Source: Zopfochytrium polystomum
Lineage: Eukaryota > Chytridiomycota > Chytridiomycetes > Chytridiales > Chytridiaceae
NCBI GenBank assembly: GCA_025765615.1
Contig: JAIVFJ010000055.1
Coordinates: 275,078 to 339,077 of the forward strand
Direction of reading: 5' to 3'
DNA: 64,000 bases
Part shown: piece after piece, positions 11,519 to 23,186 of the stretch
Numbering within the stretch: the first letter of the stretch is position 1
How the letters are laid out: the number at the start of each line of letters is the position of its first letter
Notes under the pieces: generated by a model
Databases searched by the model: none
What the model was told of the DNA's origin: nothing
Seen by the model: only the letters and a program-made list of their open reading frames with translations
Translations under genes and position numbers: made by a program

Positions 11519-13227
11519 ATGCTGCTCGCCTCCTCACAGTCGTTTCGGTCACTGACCGCGTCGTCGTCGGCTGCTCTACTCCGATCTTCACCAGCATCAG
11601 CATCGTCGTCATCATCATCATTATCAGCAGCATCATCCCATCGCTCGGGCCTCTTCTTGTCGTCGTCGTTCGCCGCCTCCGCCGCATTTCTGCCCTCTTC
11701 GTCCTGCCGCGCTCTGTCGACGTCGACCAGCTCCGCCGCCGCCCAGCCCGTCATTGTCGACGTGCACACCCACGTCTACCTCCCCAGGCGCGTACTACTA
11801 AGCTTACCCCCCTCATACTCGCCTTCTGCTCACCGCAAAAATTAAAAAAAAAAAAGCTAACCAAAGCACATTCACACACAACTCGCAATAACAACCAAAC
11901 AAACGCAACACAAAAACACACAACAGGTATATGGACATGCTCCGCGCGCGCCGCACCGTCCCGCGCGTCTTCACGACGCCGACTGGCCAGGACCGCCTGC
12001 TGATCCTCCCCGCCGAGGAAGAAGCGTCGTCGACGGCCGCCGGCCGGCCAATCGGGCCCGAGTACCACAACCAGCCGGCCGCCAAGCACGCCTTCATGCG
12101 GCAGCACGGCTTCCGCGCCTCGGTCATCTCGCTCGGCAACCCGTGGCTCGACTTTATCGAGCGCGACGCCGACGCCGTCGACCTCGCCGCCCACATGAAC
12201 GAGGACATGGAGCGGCTCTGCGCGTCGGCCAACGCCGCCGCGCGCAAGGCGGCCAACTCGGACGGAGACCTCCTCCTCCTGTACGGCTTCGGCGTACTGC
12301 CCACCCGCTCCGTCGACGGCTGCGTCGCCGAGGTCGCCCGCATCGCAAAGCTGCCGCACGTCCGCGGCGTCATCCTCGGCACGCTCGGCCTCGGCGCCGG
12401 CCTCGACGACCCGCGGCTCGACCCTGTGTGGGACGCCCTGGCCGCAGCCCGCCTCACCGTGTTTCTGCACCCGCACTACGGCGTCACCCCGTCGCTGTTT
12501 GGCGACCGCGAGAACGGGCACGTGCTGCCGCTCGCCCTCGGCTTTCCGTTCGAGACGACCATGGTGAGTGTGTAGTGTTTTTTTTTTTTTTGGCGTGAAG
12601 CAAAACACTAACAAACAAAAAAAAAACAAAAAAAAAAATAAAAAAAAACAAAAAAAAAATAAAAAAAAACAACAAAAACAAACACACGGGCACACACGCA
12701 CGCACACACACACACACACACACACACAATCCCCGCACGCATGCACACACACAAACAACACCATCAACAACAACCCCCGCCTCCAGGCCGTCTCCCGCCT
12801 CATCCTCGCCGGCACCTTCGACCGGCACCCGGACCTCAAACTCCTCCTGGCCCACAGCGGCGGCACGCTCCCCTTCCTCGCGGGGCGGCTCGACTCGTGC
12901 GTGGCCCACGACCCGCACGTCGCCGCGCGCCTGCGCCACCCGCCCTCGCGCTACCTGAAATCCCTCCTCTACGACGCCGTCGCGTACCACCCGGCCGCCC
13001 TCGCCGCCACCGCCCGCCTCGTCGGGTGGGACCGCCTGCTCTTTGGCACCGACCACCCGTTCTTCCCCCCGCTCGACGCGGACCCGGAGGTCGGTCGGTG
13101 GCGGTCGGTCGACGATAACTTGGCGGCGCTCGAGGACGCGGCGGAGGGGGACGCCGCGGTCGTCGAGCGGGTGCTGGCCGGGAACGCGGTGAGGGAGGTG
13201 TTGGGGGGCGATGTGGAGGGGCTGTGA
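11519..13227 (+). CDS. Amidohydrolase (ACMSD-like decarboxylase family), probably mitochondrial
   Basis: Metal-dependent TIM-barrel hydrolase/decarboxylase of the amidohydrolase-2 group that includes 2-amino-3-carboxymuconate-6-semialdehyde decarboxylase. Exons are 11519-11787, 11927-12563 and 12787-13227; 448 residues. Metal ligands visible: HTH in VDVHTHVYLP (about residue 83), FLHPHYG, LLAHSGGTLPFL and the Asp of FGTDHPFFPP. The first about 75 residues are Ser/Ala/Arg-rich with few acids, like a mitochondrial presequence; an in-frame ATG at 11468 would add 17 residues and is a possible alternative start. Intron 1 appears to use a GC donor (CCCAG/GC), because only that junction gives the right phase and the family-like LPRYMDMLR. 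Intron 2 is built of A-runs and a CA microsatellite. Exact substrate unknown. Confidence 0.88.
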
Positions 13228-14066
13228 AAAAGAAAAAGGGAGAGAGAGAGAGAGAGAAGCGGAAAGGGAAATGAAAACAGTTGAGGACGGAAGAAGAGAA
13301 GGAGATAGTGGAGGGAAAGACTGTTTTGTTGTTTTTTAGGTTTTTTTTTTTCTCTTTTTTTTCCCTCGTTAATTTCCCTTCACGGCGTCGTTGCCGCACT
13401 GTTGTTCTGTTGTTTCACCCTCATTTACGTTGACTACAGATCAAAATAAAGTATGGAAAGCAAAAAAAAAAAAAAAAAAAAAAAGCTAATCACTTTCTCT
13501 GCATTCCCTCAACACGTTGTTTTGTTCTGTGGGTCTCCCGCACCGCCGCACCAACGAGGGACAAGGGATTTTTCTTTTTTCTCAACAACACTGTACATGC
13601 TGGGGTGGGGGTAAGAGAAGAGGGGCGGGGGGGGGGGAGAGGGGGAAGGGGGGGGAGGGGCCGCCAAGGGAACAGGTTCAAGGGTTGATATTGGTTGGAA
13701 GAGTGGTGGTGGTGGTAGGTGGTGGGAAGATTGCAGCGAAACAAACGAGGAAACAGAAGGCGCACAAGGTTCTCGATCTCCCTCTCTCAATCTCGTGGCA
13801 AAACATAAAAAAAAGAACAAGAAAAAAAAAATGGGACCGACGTGCTGTTCGAGAAAGATCAAGAAAAAAAAAGTGGGGGTAGGGTAAAGAATGTAGAGGC
13901 TTTTGGAACAATACGCGAGTTGGGGGGTCAGAAGGGAGTTAACGCTCAAAAAATCTCCGCTCTGAAATGCTTCTGGATCTCTTTTTCCCGTCGTTCCAAA
14001 TTTGCAGGGCGCAGGGGGGCCGGGTACGGGCGTACACGGTGTCCGACCCCCCTCACCTCCTCCTCC
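13228..14066. other. Convergent intergenic region
   Basis: 3' UTRs of the two converging genes, with A, G and T homopolymers (A-run at about 13463-13484; G-rich at about 13607-13660). No gene seen. Confidence 0.55.
13445..13450 (+). promoter_or_regulatory. Polyadenylation signal AATAAA
   Basis: Canonical hexamer about 220 bp after the amidohydrolase stop, followed 12 bp later by a genomic run of over 20 A. Confidence 0.5.
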
Positions 14067-15202
14067 TCACACCGCCATGTCCCGGACGGCCATCTCGCAA
14101 AACGGGTTCTGCGAGTGCCAGAACGTGAACGCGTCGCGCGCGCTCAGAAAGTGGAACGTGGACGCCACGACGATCAGCGTGTGGAAGATTTGGTGCGAGT
14201 GTCCCTGTGGGACGCCCGGTGGGAAAAAATGGGGATTTGCGATGGAGGTTGAAAGGAAGGTTAAGAATTAAAAACTGTCAACCACGGCGGGATGGGGAAA
14301 GCGCGTATCTTACAATCAGATCAAAAGTTCCCGGGAACCAGCGCTCGGGTATATGCGAGAGGTAGAAGATGACCGCAAGGACGAACGTGGCGCCTTCGAT
14401 CAGGACGTAAACAAGGCCCATTGCGCGGCGAACGAATGGAAACTTTTTTTTTTTTTTTTCGTTGTGTGTTTTTTAGTGGAATAGGAACCAGGAAAATAGG
14501 AAAAAACAGTTAGACTCCACGCAAAAAAAAAAAAAAAAACACTTCCAAGCCTCACCCCATACAAAATGCTTGCATGCACAACAGGAACGATCGCCGAGAA
14601 CCCCGTCATGAGGAACAGGCTGGTGCGGAGGGGCCGGTATCGCGGCACGAGGAACCGAGTGGACGCGTTAATGGCGATCTGGCACACGAAAGGAAGAAAA
14701 CAAAAGTTAACGTAATTCCAGGAAATATAAACGCAATGTGTGTTTATGTGGCCCGTCTGTTCGGGGGTGCAACACATCCCGACATTCGGAGGAGGGTTGA
14801 AATAAAAAGAAAAAGGAGCGTGCAAATGAGGAGGTTACTTACAGTGGAGATCCCCAAGATAGAAACCATTCCTATATAAACACCCTGGAGCAGGGGGTCG
14901 CAGTAGAACGCTGTTTGCGGGAGGTGGGTTGCACACGTAGGGTTAGAGCGTCAATTGGATGAAATTGAGATCGAGAACGGTACCTTCTGAGCACCACGGT
15001 GCTCAGGATCGACAACAAAATGCAATTGAGAACGCTTACCGTAATAAATACTTGGAACGAAAGATCCCACTATGAGGATGACGATTCCTAAATAGTCGGC
15101 CTTTAGGCACAAACTTGACACCTCGTGCGAGTGGCAGCACAGCAGGTGGAACGTGCTTGACAGGGTAAGACAAATGATCGCGGAGGCGTGGCTGATTATG
15201 CG

Positions 15203-15237
<35 letters not shown>

Positions 15238-16874
15238 GCATGTGAGCGTGTGCGAGAGTCAAGTCTTCGCTGTCTAAATACAATACTCACAACACGGTCA
15301 GGGCCAGAATGTCTCTCCACGTTGCGCCCGCGCCTCCGCGGACAAACGCGTCTCCGTACACAAACCACCCGAGCATGTACACGACGAGCGCGACAAACAG
15401 CACGGCGCCGACGGCGTGCGTCCAAAAGTTGCCCGATTCATTGTGCAGGTACCGCAGCGAAAACACGCACTCCTTGATCGACGGCACGATCGGCCGGTAC
15501 CCCGTGTCGATGAACGGCGACGGCAGGTACCACGCCGGAAGCGCGGACCCGCGCAGCAGGGCCGGGGCGGGACGTCGCCACGCAGCGATCAGGGACGAGA
15601 ACGGCCGGAAGAAGGATGAACGGCCGCCGCCGTGCGCGGCCGCCGCCCGTCGCGGGAGCGGGGAGCAGGAGCCGTCCGCCGCCGTCGTGCGCCGCGAGCC
15701 GTGGTTTCTTTGGAAAGGCCGCATCCGCCGCGCTGTTGACGGCGCGCGCGGTCCGGTCGCTGGTGGCGACTCGCCCGCCGTCGTCCCCGGCGACGTTCTG
15801 CGCCGCGCGCGAAAGGCTCAGCCCGCCCGCGCCGTCTCGTCGGACCATCCCGTCTCGGCCGTCATCGCCGTCGCCCGCGTCGCTTTCCCCGTCCTGCGGG
15901 CCGGCGGCGGTCGCGGCCGACGGCGGGCGAGGAGGAGGCGCCCCCGCCCTCCTCCCGTCGCCGACAGTCGCGTCACGGCCACCCCCACCGTCGCCGGCGC
16001 CGCCCGCGGCGTCGCGCTCGCCCTCGCGGACGGTCACAAGCGTGTCGCTTCGGCTTGGCCGCTGCGCAGCGCTGCTGCTGGCGGCGGTGGAGGCGGCGGC
16101 AGTGCGAAAGAGGCCAAAGAAGAGTGACGACCGCAGCGGAGACGAGGTGGCGGGGGCGTTTGAAGCGGCGGACGAGGACGGAACGCTTGGGCGGCGGGGC
16201 AGGATCGTTGTGGGGGCGATCGACGACGGAGTCGGGGAGCCGTGCAGGCTGGACGGGCCGCCAAAGTAGTTGAGGGTGGTCTCGGACGTTGACGGCGAGG
16301 CGGTGAGGGAGGAGCGGATGGGCTGTTGGAGGGTGGCGGTGGAGATGGAGTGCACCGGCAGGAGGGAGGGGAGGAATGCGTCGTCGTCGTCGCCGTGGTG
16401 GCTGCCGTTGTGGTGGGGAGACGACATCCTTTGCGCGGTGGGGCTGGGGGCTGCGGTCCCGTGTGGGAGGAGGAGGAGCTGTTGCTGCGGCACGGAGAGA
16501 GGGTCAAGGCCAAGCCCCGCGGTCGCCGTCATCGTGGCTGCGGCCGTCCCCGATGCGGCCGTGTGACCAAGATCGCCTTGGTCCGCTGCGGGAGGTGTAG
16601 GCCGGAGTGTTGCAGCAGCAGCTTGTGGTGCTGGTAGTGGTAGTGGCGACTGTAGTTGTGGTTGTGGTTGTTGCTGATGTTGTTGTTGTTGTCGTAGCTG
16701 TTGGTGCTGTAGTAGTTGGGAAGAAGGGTAATTTGGCGGATCGGCAGGAGCTGCAGCACCAGCAGCAGCAGCAGGACCAGGACCAGGCGCAGCTTCATGC
16801 TTGGCCGAGCCGCCTTTGCTGCCGCTGTCGTTGGGACCGCCGCCGCCGCCCCCGTCGTTGTTCGTCATCATCAT
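14067..16874 (-). CDS. AdipoR/PAQR (IZH-type) seven-TM protein with long disordered N-terminus
   Basis: Membrane protein of the progestin/adipoQ receptor family, whose members are zinc-binding ceramidase-like hydrolases or receptors. The certain exons on the minus strand are 15732(or 15724)-15291, 15191-15040, 14910-14843, 14678-14556, 14442-14314 and 14204-14067. Motifs: YLPSPFIDTGYRPIVPS, YLHNESGNFWTH, FHLLCCHSHEVS (Ser and His ligands), YCDPLLQGVYIGM, RIPERWF-like HIPERWFPGTFD and GHSHQIFH (HxxxH). All six exons join in frame. A Gln/Ser/Pro/Gly-rich ORF upstream (16874-15989, MMMTNNDGG) is in another frame and probably forms the first coding exon, joined by a 256-nt intron (donor after 15989, acceptor before 15732), giving about 645 residues. 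The alternative is a start at 15724 (347 residues). A 5' UTR intron ending near 16897 is likely. Confidence 0.85.
15201..15239. repeat. (GT)n microsatellite in an intron
   Basis: GT repeats in the intron just upstream of the third AdipoR coding exon; on the coding strand it reads CA and extends the acceptor region. Confidence 0.9.
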
Positions 16875-16948
16875 CTCCTCCTCCAGCCCTAACCGGCGAG
16901 TGAGTTGTAATAAAAAAGGAGAAAAGGGAAAGGGCGAGAGAGAGAGAC

Positions 16949-16950
<2 letters not shown>

Positions 16951-16988
<38 letters not shown>
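16951..16988. repeat. (AG)n microsatellite
   Basis: About 19 AG units, 80-115 bp upstream of the AdipoR-family start; on the coding strand it is a CT tract feeding a likely 5' UTR acceptor (TTAG before 16897). Confidence 0.92.
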
Positions 16989-16992
<4 letters not shown>

Positions 16993-17226
16993 AGGTCCTT
17001 CTCCCCCAACGTCACTCACAGTAATTCTCTGCTGGAAGCTTCCGTCCTGATTTGTCCCGATCGCGCCCCCGGCCTCGGAAGCATTTCCCGTAAATGTAAA
17101 AGCCGTGTGCGGAAGTGACGGGCGCTTACTTTGTACGTAGGGAACTGACCACCAATATCCATCCATCCATCCATCCATTCACTACTGCTGACTGCATTTA
17201 CTCCCCTCGCGGTAGTCGCAGCCACG

Positions 17227-17232
17227 CACACG

Positions 17233-17292
<60 letters not shown>
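17227..17292. repeat. (CA)n microsatellite
   Basis: About 33 CA units, nearly pure. Confidence 0.95.
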
Positions 17293-17295
<3 letters not shown>

Positions 17296-17638
17296 CATCC
17301 CCTCGCTCGGAACAAACAAAAGGCGGAGGAGGAAAGCATTCCTTTTTTGGGGGGGTTGTTTTTGGGAGAAACACTCTCTCTCAATATTCACAAAACACTG
17401 CAGTCACACACCACCCACCAAGGCAAACAATCGTTCGAGCCAATTCTTCGTCAATCGGTGGTGGTCAGGGCAAGGGTTAAGATGGCGATAGGGATAGGGA
17501 AAAGGCCGGAAAATGCAGCACAAAAAACCATAGGGGCACGCAACAAAAACACAAAGGAGAAAAGGCATCGCCACTCACACACAAAGTGACATGGCCCACT
17601 CACTCACTCCCCCCGCAAACAACACCACCACAGCAAAA

Positions 17639-18627
17639 TCAGACCTTGGTGAAGCGCAGGTAAGGCTTGACGGTGCGGTACCCCGGGAACAGCTTCTCGG
17701 CCTCGTCGTTGGACACGGCCGTGTGGATAATGACCTCGTCCTGGGTGCCCTTCCAGTTGACGGGCGTCACGACCTTCTTCTTCTCGCTCAGCTGCAGCGC
17801 GTCAATCACCCGCAGCACCTCGTCAAAGTTGCGCCCGCACGACGCCGGGTACGTGAACGTCAGGCGGATCACGTTCTTGGGGTCCAGGATGAACACGGAC
17901 CGCACCGTCAGCGGCAGGCCTTTCTTGTCCACGTTCGTCGCGTCCTGGTAGTCCAGCATGTCGTACAGCGTCGCGATCTTGCGGTCAAAGTCTTCGATGA
18001 TGGGGAATTGCACGTTCGTGTTCTGTTTGGACGGTTCATGCCCGGAGGGGTCGCGTGCGCTTGGTGTCAGTCACCGATGTAGGACAGAGGAAGCACTCTT
18101 CCCTCTCTCACCTGGGTCTCGTTAATGTCGGCGATCCAGCTCTGGTGCGACTCGACCGTGTTGCACGACAGGCCGATGGTCTTGATGCCGCGCTTGTCCC
18201 ATTCTTCCTGCAGCCTCGCAACCGCGCCGAGCTCGGTCGTGCAAACGGGGGCTGGCAGGAGAGAGGTAGGTTGGCAGGCACACAAAGATAAGACGGTTAG
18301 AACAACAAAAAATAAAAATAAAAAAAAATTGCGTGGTAAGTGTTCAGGGGGGGGAAATCAGGGCACGGAGACAACGAAGTGCGGGGTGGGCGGCGGGTGG
18401 CGGATTGGACGGGACGAAGGAACGGATAGCTAGCGGGGCACCGAGCCCAACGAAGGACCAAGCAAAAGAGCCAACACAAGCAAGCAAGCATAAACGAACG
18501 TACTAAAGTCTTCCGGGTGCGAGAACAGGATGGCCCACGAGTCCTTCTTCCAGTCGTGGAAGACAATCTCGCCCTTGGTGGTCTTTGCGCTAAAGTTGGG
18601 GGCAATGTCGCCGAGTCGGAGGCCCAT
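17639..18627 (-). CDS. 1-Cys peroxiredoxin (Prx6 type)
   Basis: Thiol peroxidase that reduces hydroperoxides; 1-Cys types usually rely on glutathione or ascorbate-like reductants. Exons on the minus strand are 18627-18504, 18251-18112 and 18022-17639; 215 residues, close to the usual about 220. The peroxidatic Cys lies in FTPVCTTELG, created across the first splice junction. The family N-terminus is GLRLGDIAPNFSAKTT, and the later NVQFPI, SVFILDPKNVIRLT and the C-terminal extension YRTVKPYLRFTKV are typical of Prx6. No second conserved Cys is in the resolving position and there is no targeting signal, so it is probably cytosolic. Phases close exactly. Confidence 0.95.
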
Positions 18628-18820
18628 GGTTGGCTGGATGGATTGCTAGAGGTTGGGTCGAGTAGAGGTGTTTGTGTGTGAGGAGCGGCGGGCCTGCTTG
18701 CGGGTGGCGCGTGATGCTCGGTCGAGCGAATAAGCGGAAGGGAAAGAGAGGAACGACCTAGTATTTATTTCAAAGCGGATTTGTGGGGGCGGGAAATTTG
18801 GATTGAACAAACAATAGAGA

Positions 18821-18957
18821 AGACGGACAGACAGACAGACAGAGAGACAGACAGACAGAACAGTCAAGAGAGAAGCACAGAGACAGACAGATGGGGAGAC
18901 AGACAGAGAGGCAGACAGACGGACAGACAGACAGACAGTCAGACAGACAGAAGCCAC
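18821..18957. repeat. (GACA)n-rich tandem array
   Basis: Imperfect GACA/CAGA units, 190-330 bp upstream of the peroxiredoxin start. Confidence 0.9.
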
Positions 18958-19087
18958 CTAATCGAGTCGATCATGATCAAGCAGGGGAGGGAACTCGCAA
19001 ATGGGGAGGAGAAAGCCGAGAGAAAGACAGAAGAGAGCCACCCGTCAGGCGGGGAGGAGAGAGAGCGAGACAGAGGCAAAGAGAGAC

Positions 19088-19090
<3 letters not shown>

Positions 19091-19139
<49 letters not shown>
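19091..19139. repeat. (GA)n microsatellite
   Basis: About 24 GA units; GT repeats follow at about 19333-19400 and GAGACA repeats at about 19500-19548. Confidence 0.92.
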
Positions 19140-19142
<3 letters not shown>

Positions 19143-20178
19143 TGGAGAGAGGCAGAGAGGCGAAGAAGACAGGCGAAAGAGAGCCAGAGCGCAAAAAAGC
19201 AGCGTGCAATGAGCTCGCCATTTCCAGCGAACCAGGATTGTTTCCGCATTGCAGGGAAACCGTTTGTTGAAATTCTGGACGGGGAGTGTGCCCCTAGATT
19301 GAAGAAAGGGCGTAAGACAGAGAGCAAAAATGTATGTATGTGTGTGTTCTGTGTGTGTGTGTGTGTGAGTGTGTGTGTGTGTGTGTGCGTGTGTGTGTGC
19401 TGCCTGTGTTTGTTTGTTTGGGCGAACTTTCAAGAGCGAATGTGCCAAGCAACCCCTCGATTGAAAGAGAGGGAGGGAAGGAGAGAGAGCGATTTTTAAG
19501 AGAGAGACAGAACTGAGAGAGAGACAGAGAGAGAGAGACAGAGAGAGAAGCGGATGCCGCAATTCTTTGCAATGCTGGATGGAGACAACGGTTCGGGGGT
19601 GTGGGGGAGGCGGTTGGGTGTTGTATTAGTATGAGCAATTGGGGGGAAGAAGGTACTGGATGTAAAGTCCACCAGCCCCTTGGGTTAGCATCCGAAAATC
19701 AATTGCTCACTACCTCCTCTCAAATCAACCTCGCGTAAGCTGTTTGCTAACAGGGCACAGCAGAGGACTTCTTTTTCCAAAGTTGGGAACTGTCACAGTT
19801 GATGAAGAATGACGAGGGACTGCAAGTAACTTAGTCTTTAAACAGAGTGTACAACCTGTACAGGGGGAGGGGGGACAAAAGTTTTCGGCACTCTAGAAAA
19901 AAATTGATTTCCAGATGGACGCCCACTTATCCAAACTCCTTCAATAATTTCGTTCAGTAGTAGAAGATTGATAGTGCGTTATTCCAGTGAACGTTCAGAG
20001 TCATGGTGCTTCTGCTTCAATTGATATTGTCAGGTAGGTGAAAAACTTTAAGAATCGGAATGATCCCTATCTGCTGCCAATTTTAACCAGTTTGCAGATA
20101 TAATTGAATATTTAAATACTGGGTGATTGACCGGACTGGGAGTTGGGTGGAGAAATTCTCTTTGCACATATGCGCTGC

Positions 20179-21826
20179 TCAAGACAGAATCAAGCCCACC
20201 ACGTCTTGCAGCGTTGCGCCGTCGCTGTCGCGACCGTTCGAAGCACTTTCAAACACCGTGAGAGTCTGGAAAATGTCGAGCGCCTGCTGGTCAAACAGCC
20301 TCCGGCTGACGACGCGGACCGCCGCGTCGACCCAGGAAGCCAAAGGTGGCTCGGCCGACTGCACCGCGCTGTCGCCACCTGCCGGCGACGACGGCGACCG
20401 TGAGCTCGTGCCCGTAGACCTCGCCATCTTCGTCCTTTTTTTGCTTTCGCTTACCGCAGTCTCCACTTCCAGCTCGAAAAATGGCAGCGCCGACTCGGCG
20501 CCCACCCGCGCGAGCCGCTCGCACAAGACGGCGCTTGCGACGACCTCGTCCAGCGTTGCGCAGGTTCTGCCCGTCACGTACGCCTCGACTTTGGGACACA
20601 GCGACCGCAGGCGCGGCTCGGGCAGGAGTGGTGGGTTTTCGTCGGCCTCCCCGAACGGGCCACTGCCGCCGCGGTCGTCGCCGCCACAGTCACCGTTTCG
20701 GTTGATGCCGCCGCCACCACCCCCAGCAGCAGCGGCAGCGGCGGCGTCCGCAAGAGCACGCCCGCACCGGCGCTCGACCAGAGCCATCCGCTCGCGCCCC
20801 GCATCGCCGGACCACCACGCCCGCGCCCGCCACGCGGCCCATACTTCGGTGGCCACGCTTTGCGCACCGGCCTCCTCGTCGACGCCAACGACGACGCCAC
20901 TGCCGCCACCCATGCCGCCGCACGCGCTCATCGCGTTCCACCGCCTCCGCCGCCCAAGCAGCTCCGCCTCCACGCGCCGCACGGCGCTGTTCCACCCGTC
21001 CACGGCCTCGATCGTGCCCAGCGCGCACTCTGCGCAGCAGCAGCACCAGCACCCGCACACGCAATCTCCTTCATCTTCTCCTCCTTCTCCGTCGCCAGCG
21101 TCGGTGGCGGCGGCGGCGCCACGGCCTTTCGTCTCGCTCTTCACGCACCGGCCATCGCACCCCCCGCACCCGCCCCCCGCCGCACGCATCCTCGCGACCG
21201 CGCGCGCCACGCGCGCACGTAAACGCCCACCACCACCACCACGCGGACGCCACCACCGCCGCCCGCGGCCCTGTCCCCCCTCTCCCTCCTCCTCGTCCGG
21301 CTCCTCGCCGTCGACCGCCCAATCCACCTCCCACCTCTCGCACCCGACAGCGCCTCCCAGCGCGGCATGGAACGCAGCGGCCGTCGCGCGCGCCGCGGCG
21401 GCGCCGGCCCACGTGCTCGGGTGCGACGCCTTGGACACGGGCCGCGGGGCGCCCAGCGCGGGCACGCAGACGGCGGCGGCGGCGGCGTCCGCGGCCGCCG
21501 ACACCGCGGCTCGCCGCACGATCGGCGCCCAGAAGAGACGCAGCACCCGCTGTGCAGCCGTCGACGACGACGGGGTGCTGCTGCTGCTGTTGCTGGGCGG
21601 GGGGCGGCGGCAGTTTCGGACCGTGCAGGCAGTGCGGGCGCCCACACGGGGCAGTTTGTTCCCAAAAGGCCTCAGGTGGCGGCGGCGGCAGCGGGGGCAG
21701 GAGGGGGGGTGGGATGCGGCGGCTGGGGGCGAAGGCGGCGGCGGCGGCGGTGGCGGTAGCGGGCGCTGCCGGCTCGGTGACGGCGGCGGTGTCGGCGGAG
21801 GGGCCGTCGAGGCTCGACGCGAGCAT
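20179..21826 (-). CDS. Hypothetical Ala/Gly/Cys-rich protein, broken frame
   Basis: Family not recognised. The minus strand has two overlapping frames: one from an ATG at 21826 (MLASSLDGPS ... CGRPHCLHGPKLPPPP) and one from 21645 to the stop at 20179. Omitting one base of the C6 run near 21614 would fuse them into one protein of about 548 residues. Visible are an N-terminal Pro-rich part with CxxxxC, a Cys cluster (GDCVCGCWCCCC, about 21020-21060) and a better-ordered C-terminus (VEAYVTGRTCATLDEVVASA ... LASWVDAAVRVVSRRL). A good donor (GTAAGC at 20454-20449) suggests a small intron in the last 300 bp. A 589-residue open frame also exists on the plus strand, but the minus strand has the more protein-like, GC3-rich reading. 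A GA tract lies about 175 bp upstream. Confidence 0.5.
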
Positions 21827-21997
21827 ATGACGGGTTGGTTGGGTACAGGTAGTGGGGGGGTATATGGGCCGGCAAGGGGCCGTATGGGGTGAAGAAGCGT
21901 GGAAGAATTGATAGTTTTGTTAGTTTCGACAAGTTAGTTAATATTTGCATGAAGCAAGCCGAGCGGCTTGTCCAAGCAACCGCCGAGGGGAGAAAAT

Positions 21998-22042
<45 letters not shown>

Positions 22043-22238
22043 CTCCTCGCTTGGGTGGAGCACTCGCGACTTAATACTTTTTCCCTCCAAGCAAGCATTA
22101 ATACCATTATGTACATTGTGCTGAACACAGGGAATATGCTGTGTTTGGTGTGGGTGAGGGAGAACGACAGTCAAATAAACATAGAGGCGGACAACTCTCT
22201 GTTGCTCTGTCTCTTCTGGCACGATTAACGCACACATA

Positions 22239-22270
<32 letters not shown>

Positions 22271-23186
22271 GCTCTCTCGCTGTCGCTCTGTCTCTTCTCG
22301 CTCCAATCCAGTCTCTCTCTCCATCTGGCGCTAAAAATGGGCTCTTCTTCGAAATGTCTCCCTCCAAGGGAAAACTTCTTCACGGCGTGGAGAAGGCAAC
22401 CAACCTCACCAAGTGAAGCTTCTGTCAAGCAAGCCGCCACACAGGACTGGACAATGAATGGCAGTAGTCGGTGAGTGTGATTCTTGACGCGGCTGCTGTT
22501 GGTATGACGGAGTCCGAGCAGTTGCGTTGTGGTCGCTCCTTCTCTTCTCCCCCACCTCGCCTCCCCCCTCCATTCTCCCCTCACCGCCTCCGCCCATGCG
22601 GAAAGGCAGCACACACACACACACACCCGACGGCTACCACCGGCTATGACTGGAACTGTCATGGCCGCTTTAATTGCTGCTCACACTTGCGCCTCTTGTT
22701 CTCTGGCACAGGTGGTGGTGGTGGGGGTGTCGAGCGGGGTGGCAGCGGTGGTACCGCTTATGTTGGTTCTTCGTGGTCTTCACACTCTCTAACATCACGC
22801 AAGTGCCGCACTTTTTTCCTCCTCGGCCCGCGGGGTTTTTTTTATTGTCCAAGCCCAGCGGCACGGCTGCCACAAGAATGTTCACTGGTGAAAGAGGTTC
22901 TTGCTCCTCTTCAAAAAAAAAAAAAAAAAAAAAGGTGAGAACAACGGGCTTACACTCTTATGCGCCCTTTCGATCACGCAATTATTTATGTAATCACGTG
23001 TCTCGCCCCGTCCCCTCAGTTTCCTTCCTGCTTTTCGCCTGGGGCCGAAAGAAATTATTATACAACACAACTGCAAACAGCTTCGGCTTCTACCCTCCCC
23101 CAAAACATCCATCCATCAATTATTAACTGTAAAGTACAAGCAAGAGAGAAACCCCACCCCCCCCCCCTCTCACAGTCCCAAACTCT
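21827..23186. other. Intergenic, no gene seen
   Basis: Holds GA (22001-22041) and CT (22238-22275) microsatellites, an A-run at about 22914-22934 and the 3' UTR of the kinesin gene. Remaining ORFs are short or repeat-derived. Confidence 0.55.
22001..22041. repeat. (GA)n microsatellite
   Basis: About 20 GA units. Confidence 0.93.

Larger units (their letters stand above)
16875..17638. other. Intergenic region between AdipoR and peroxiredoxin genes
   Basis: Contains a probable non-coding first exon of the AdipoR gene (about 17030-17125, minus strand, flanked by GTGAGT), ATCC and CA repeats, and the peroxiredoxin 3' UTR. No further gene seen. Confidence 0.45.
18628..20178. other. Microsatellite-rich intergenic region
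   Basis: GACA/GAGA and GT/CT arrays fill 18780-19560; 19600-20170 is less repetitive AT-rich sequence without a recognisable ORF. Divergent readings of the arrays give spurious ORFs. Confidence 0.6.

Noticed and set aside
18821..19548. Regularly repeated units resembling a CRISPR array
   Set aside because: Units are 2-4 bp (GACA, GA, GT) without spacers; they are microsatellites in a eukaryotic genome.
20123..21892. 589-codon open frame on the plus strand
   Set aside because: Low-complexity Pro/Ser/Ala reading opposite a more protein-like, GC3-rich minus-strand frame; open frames on both strands are expected at this GC content.
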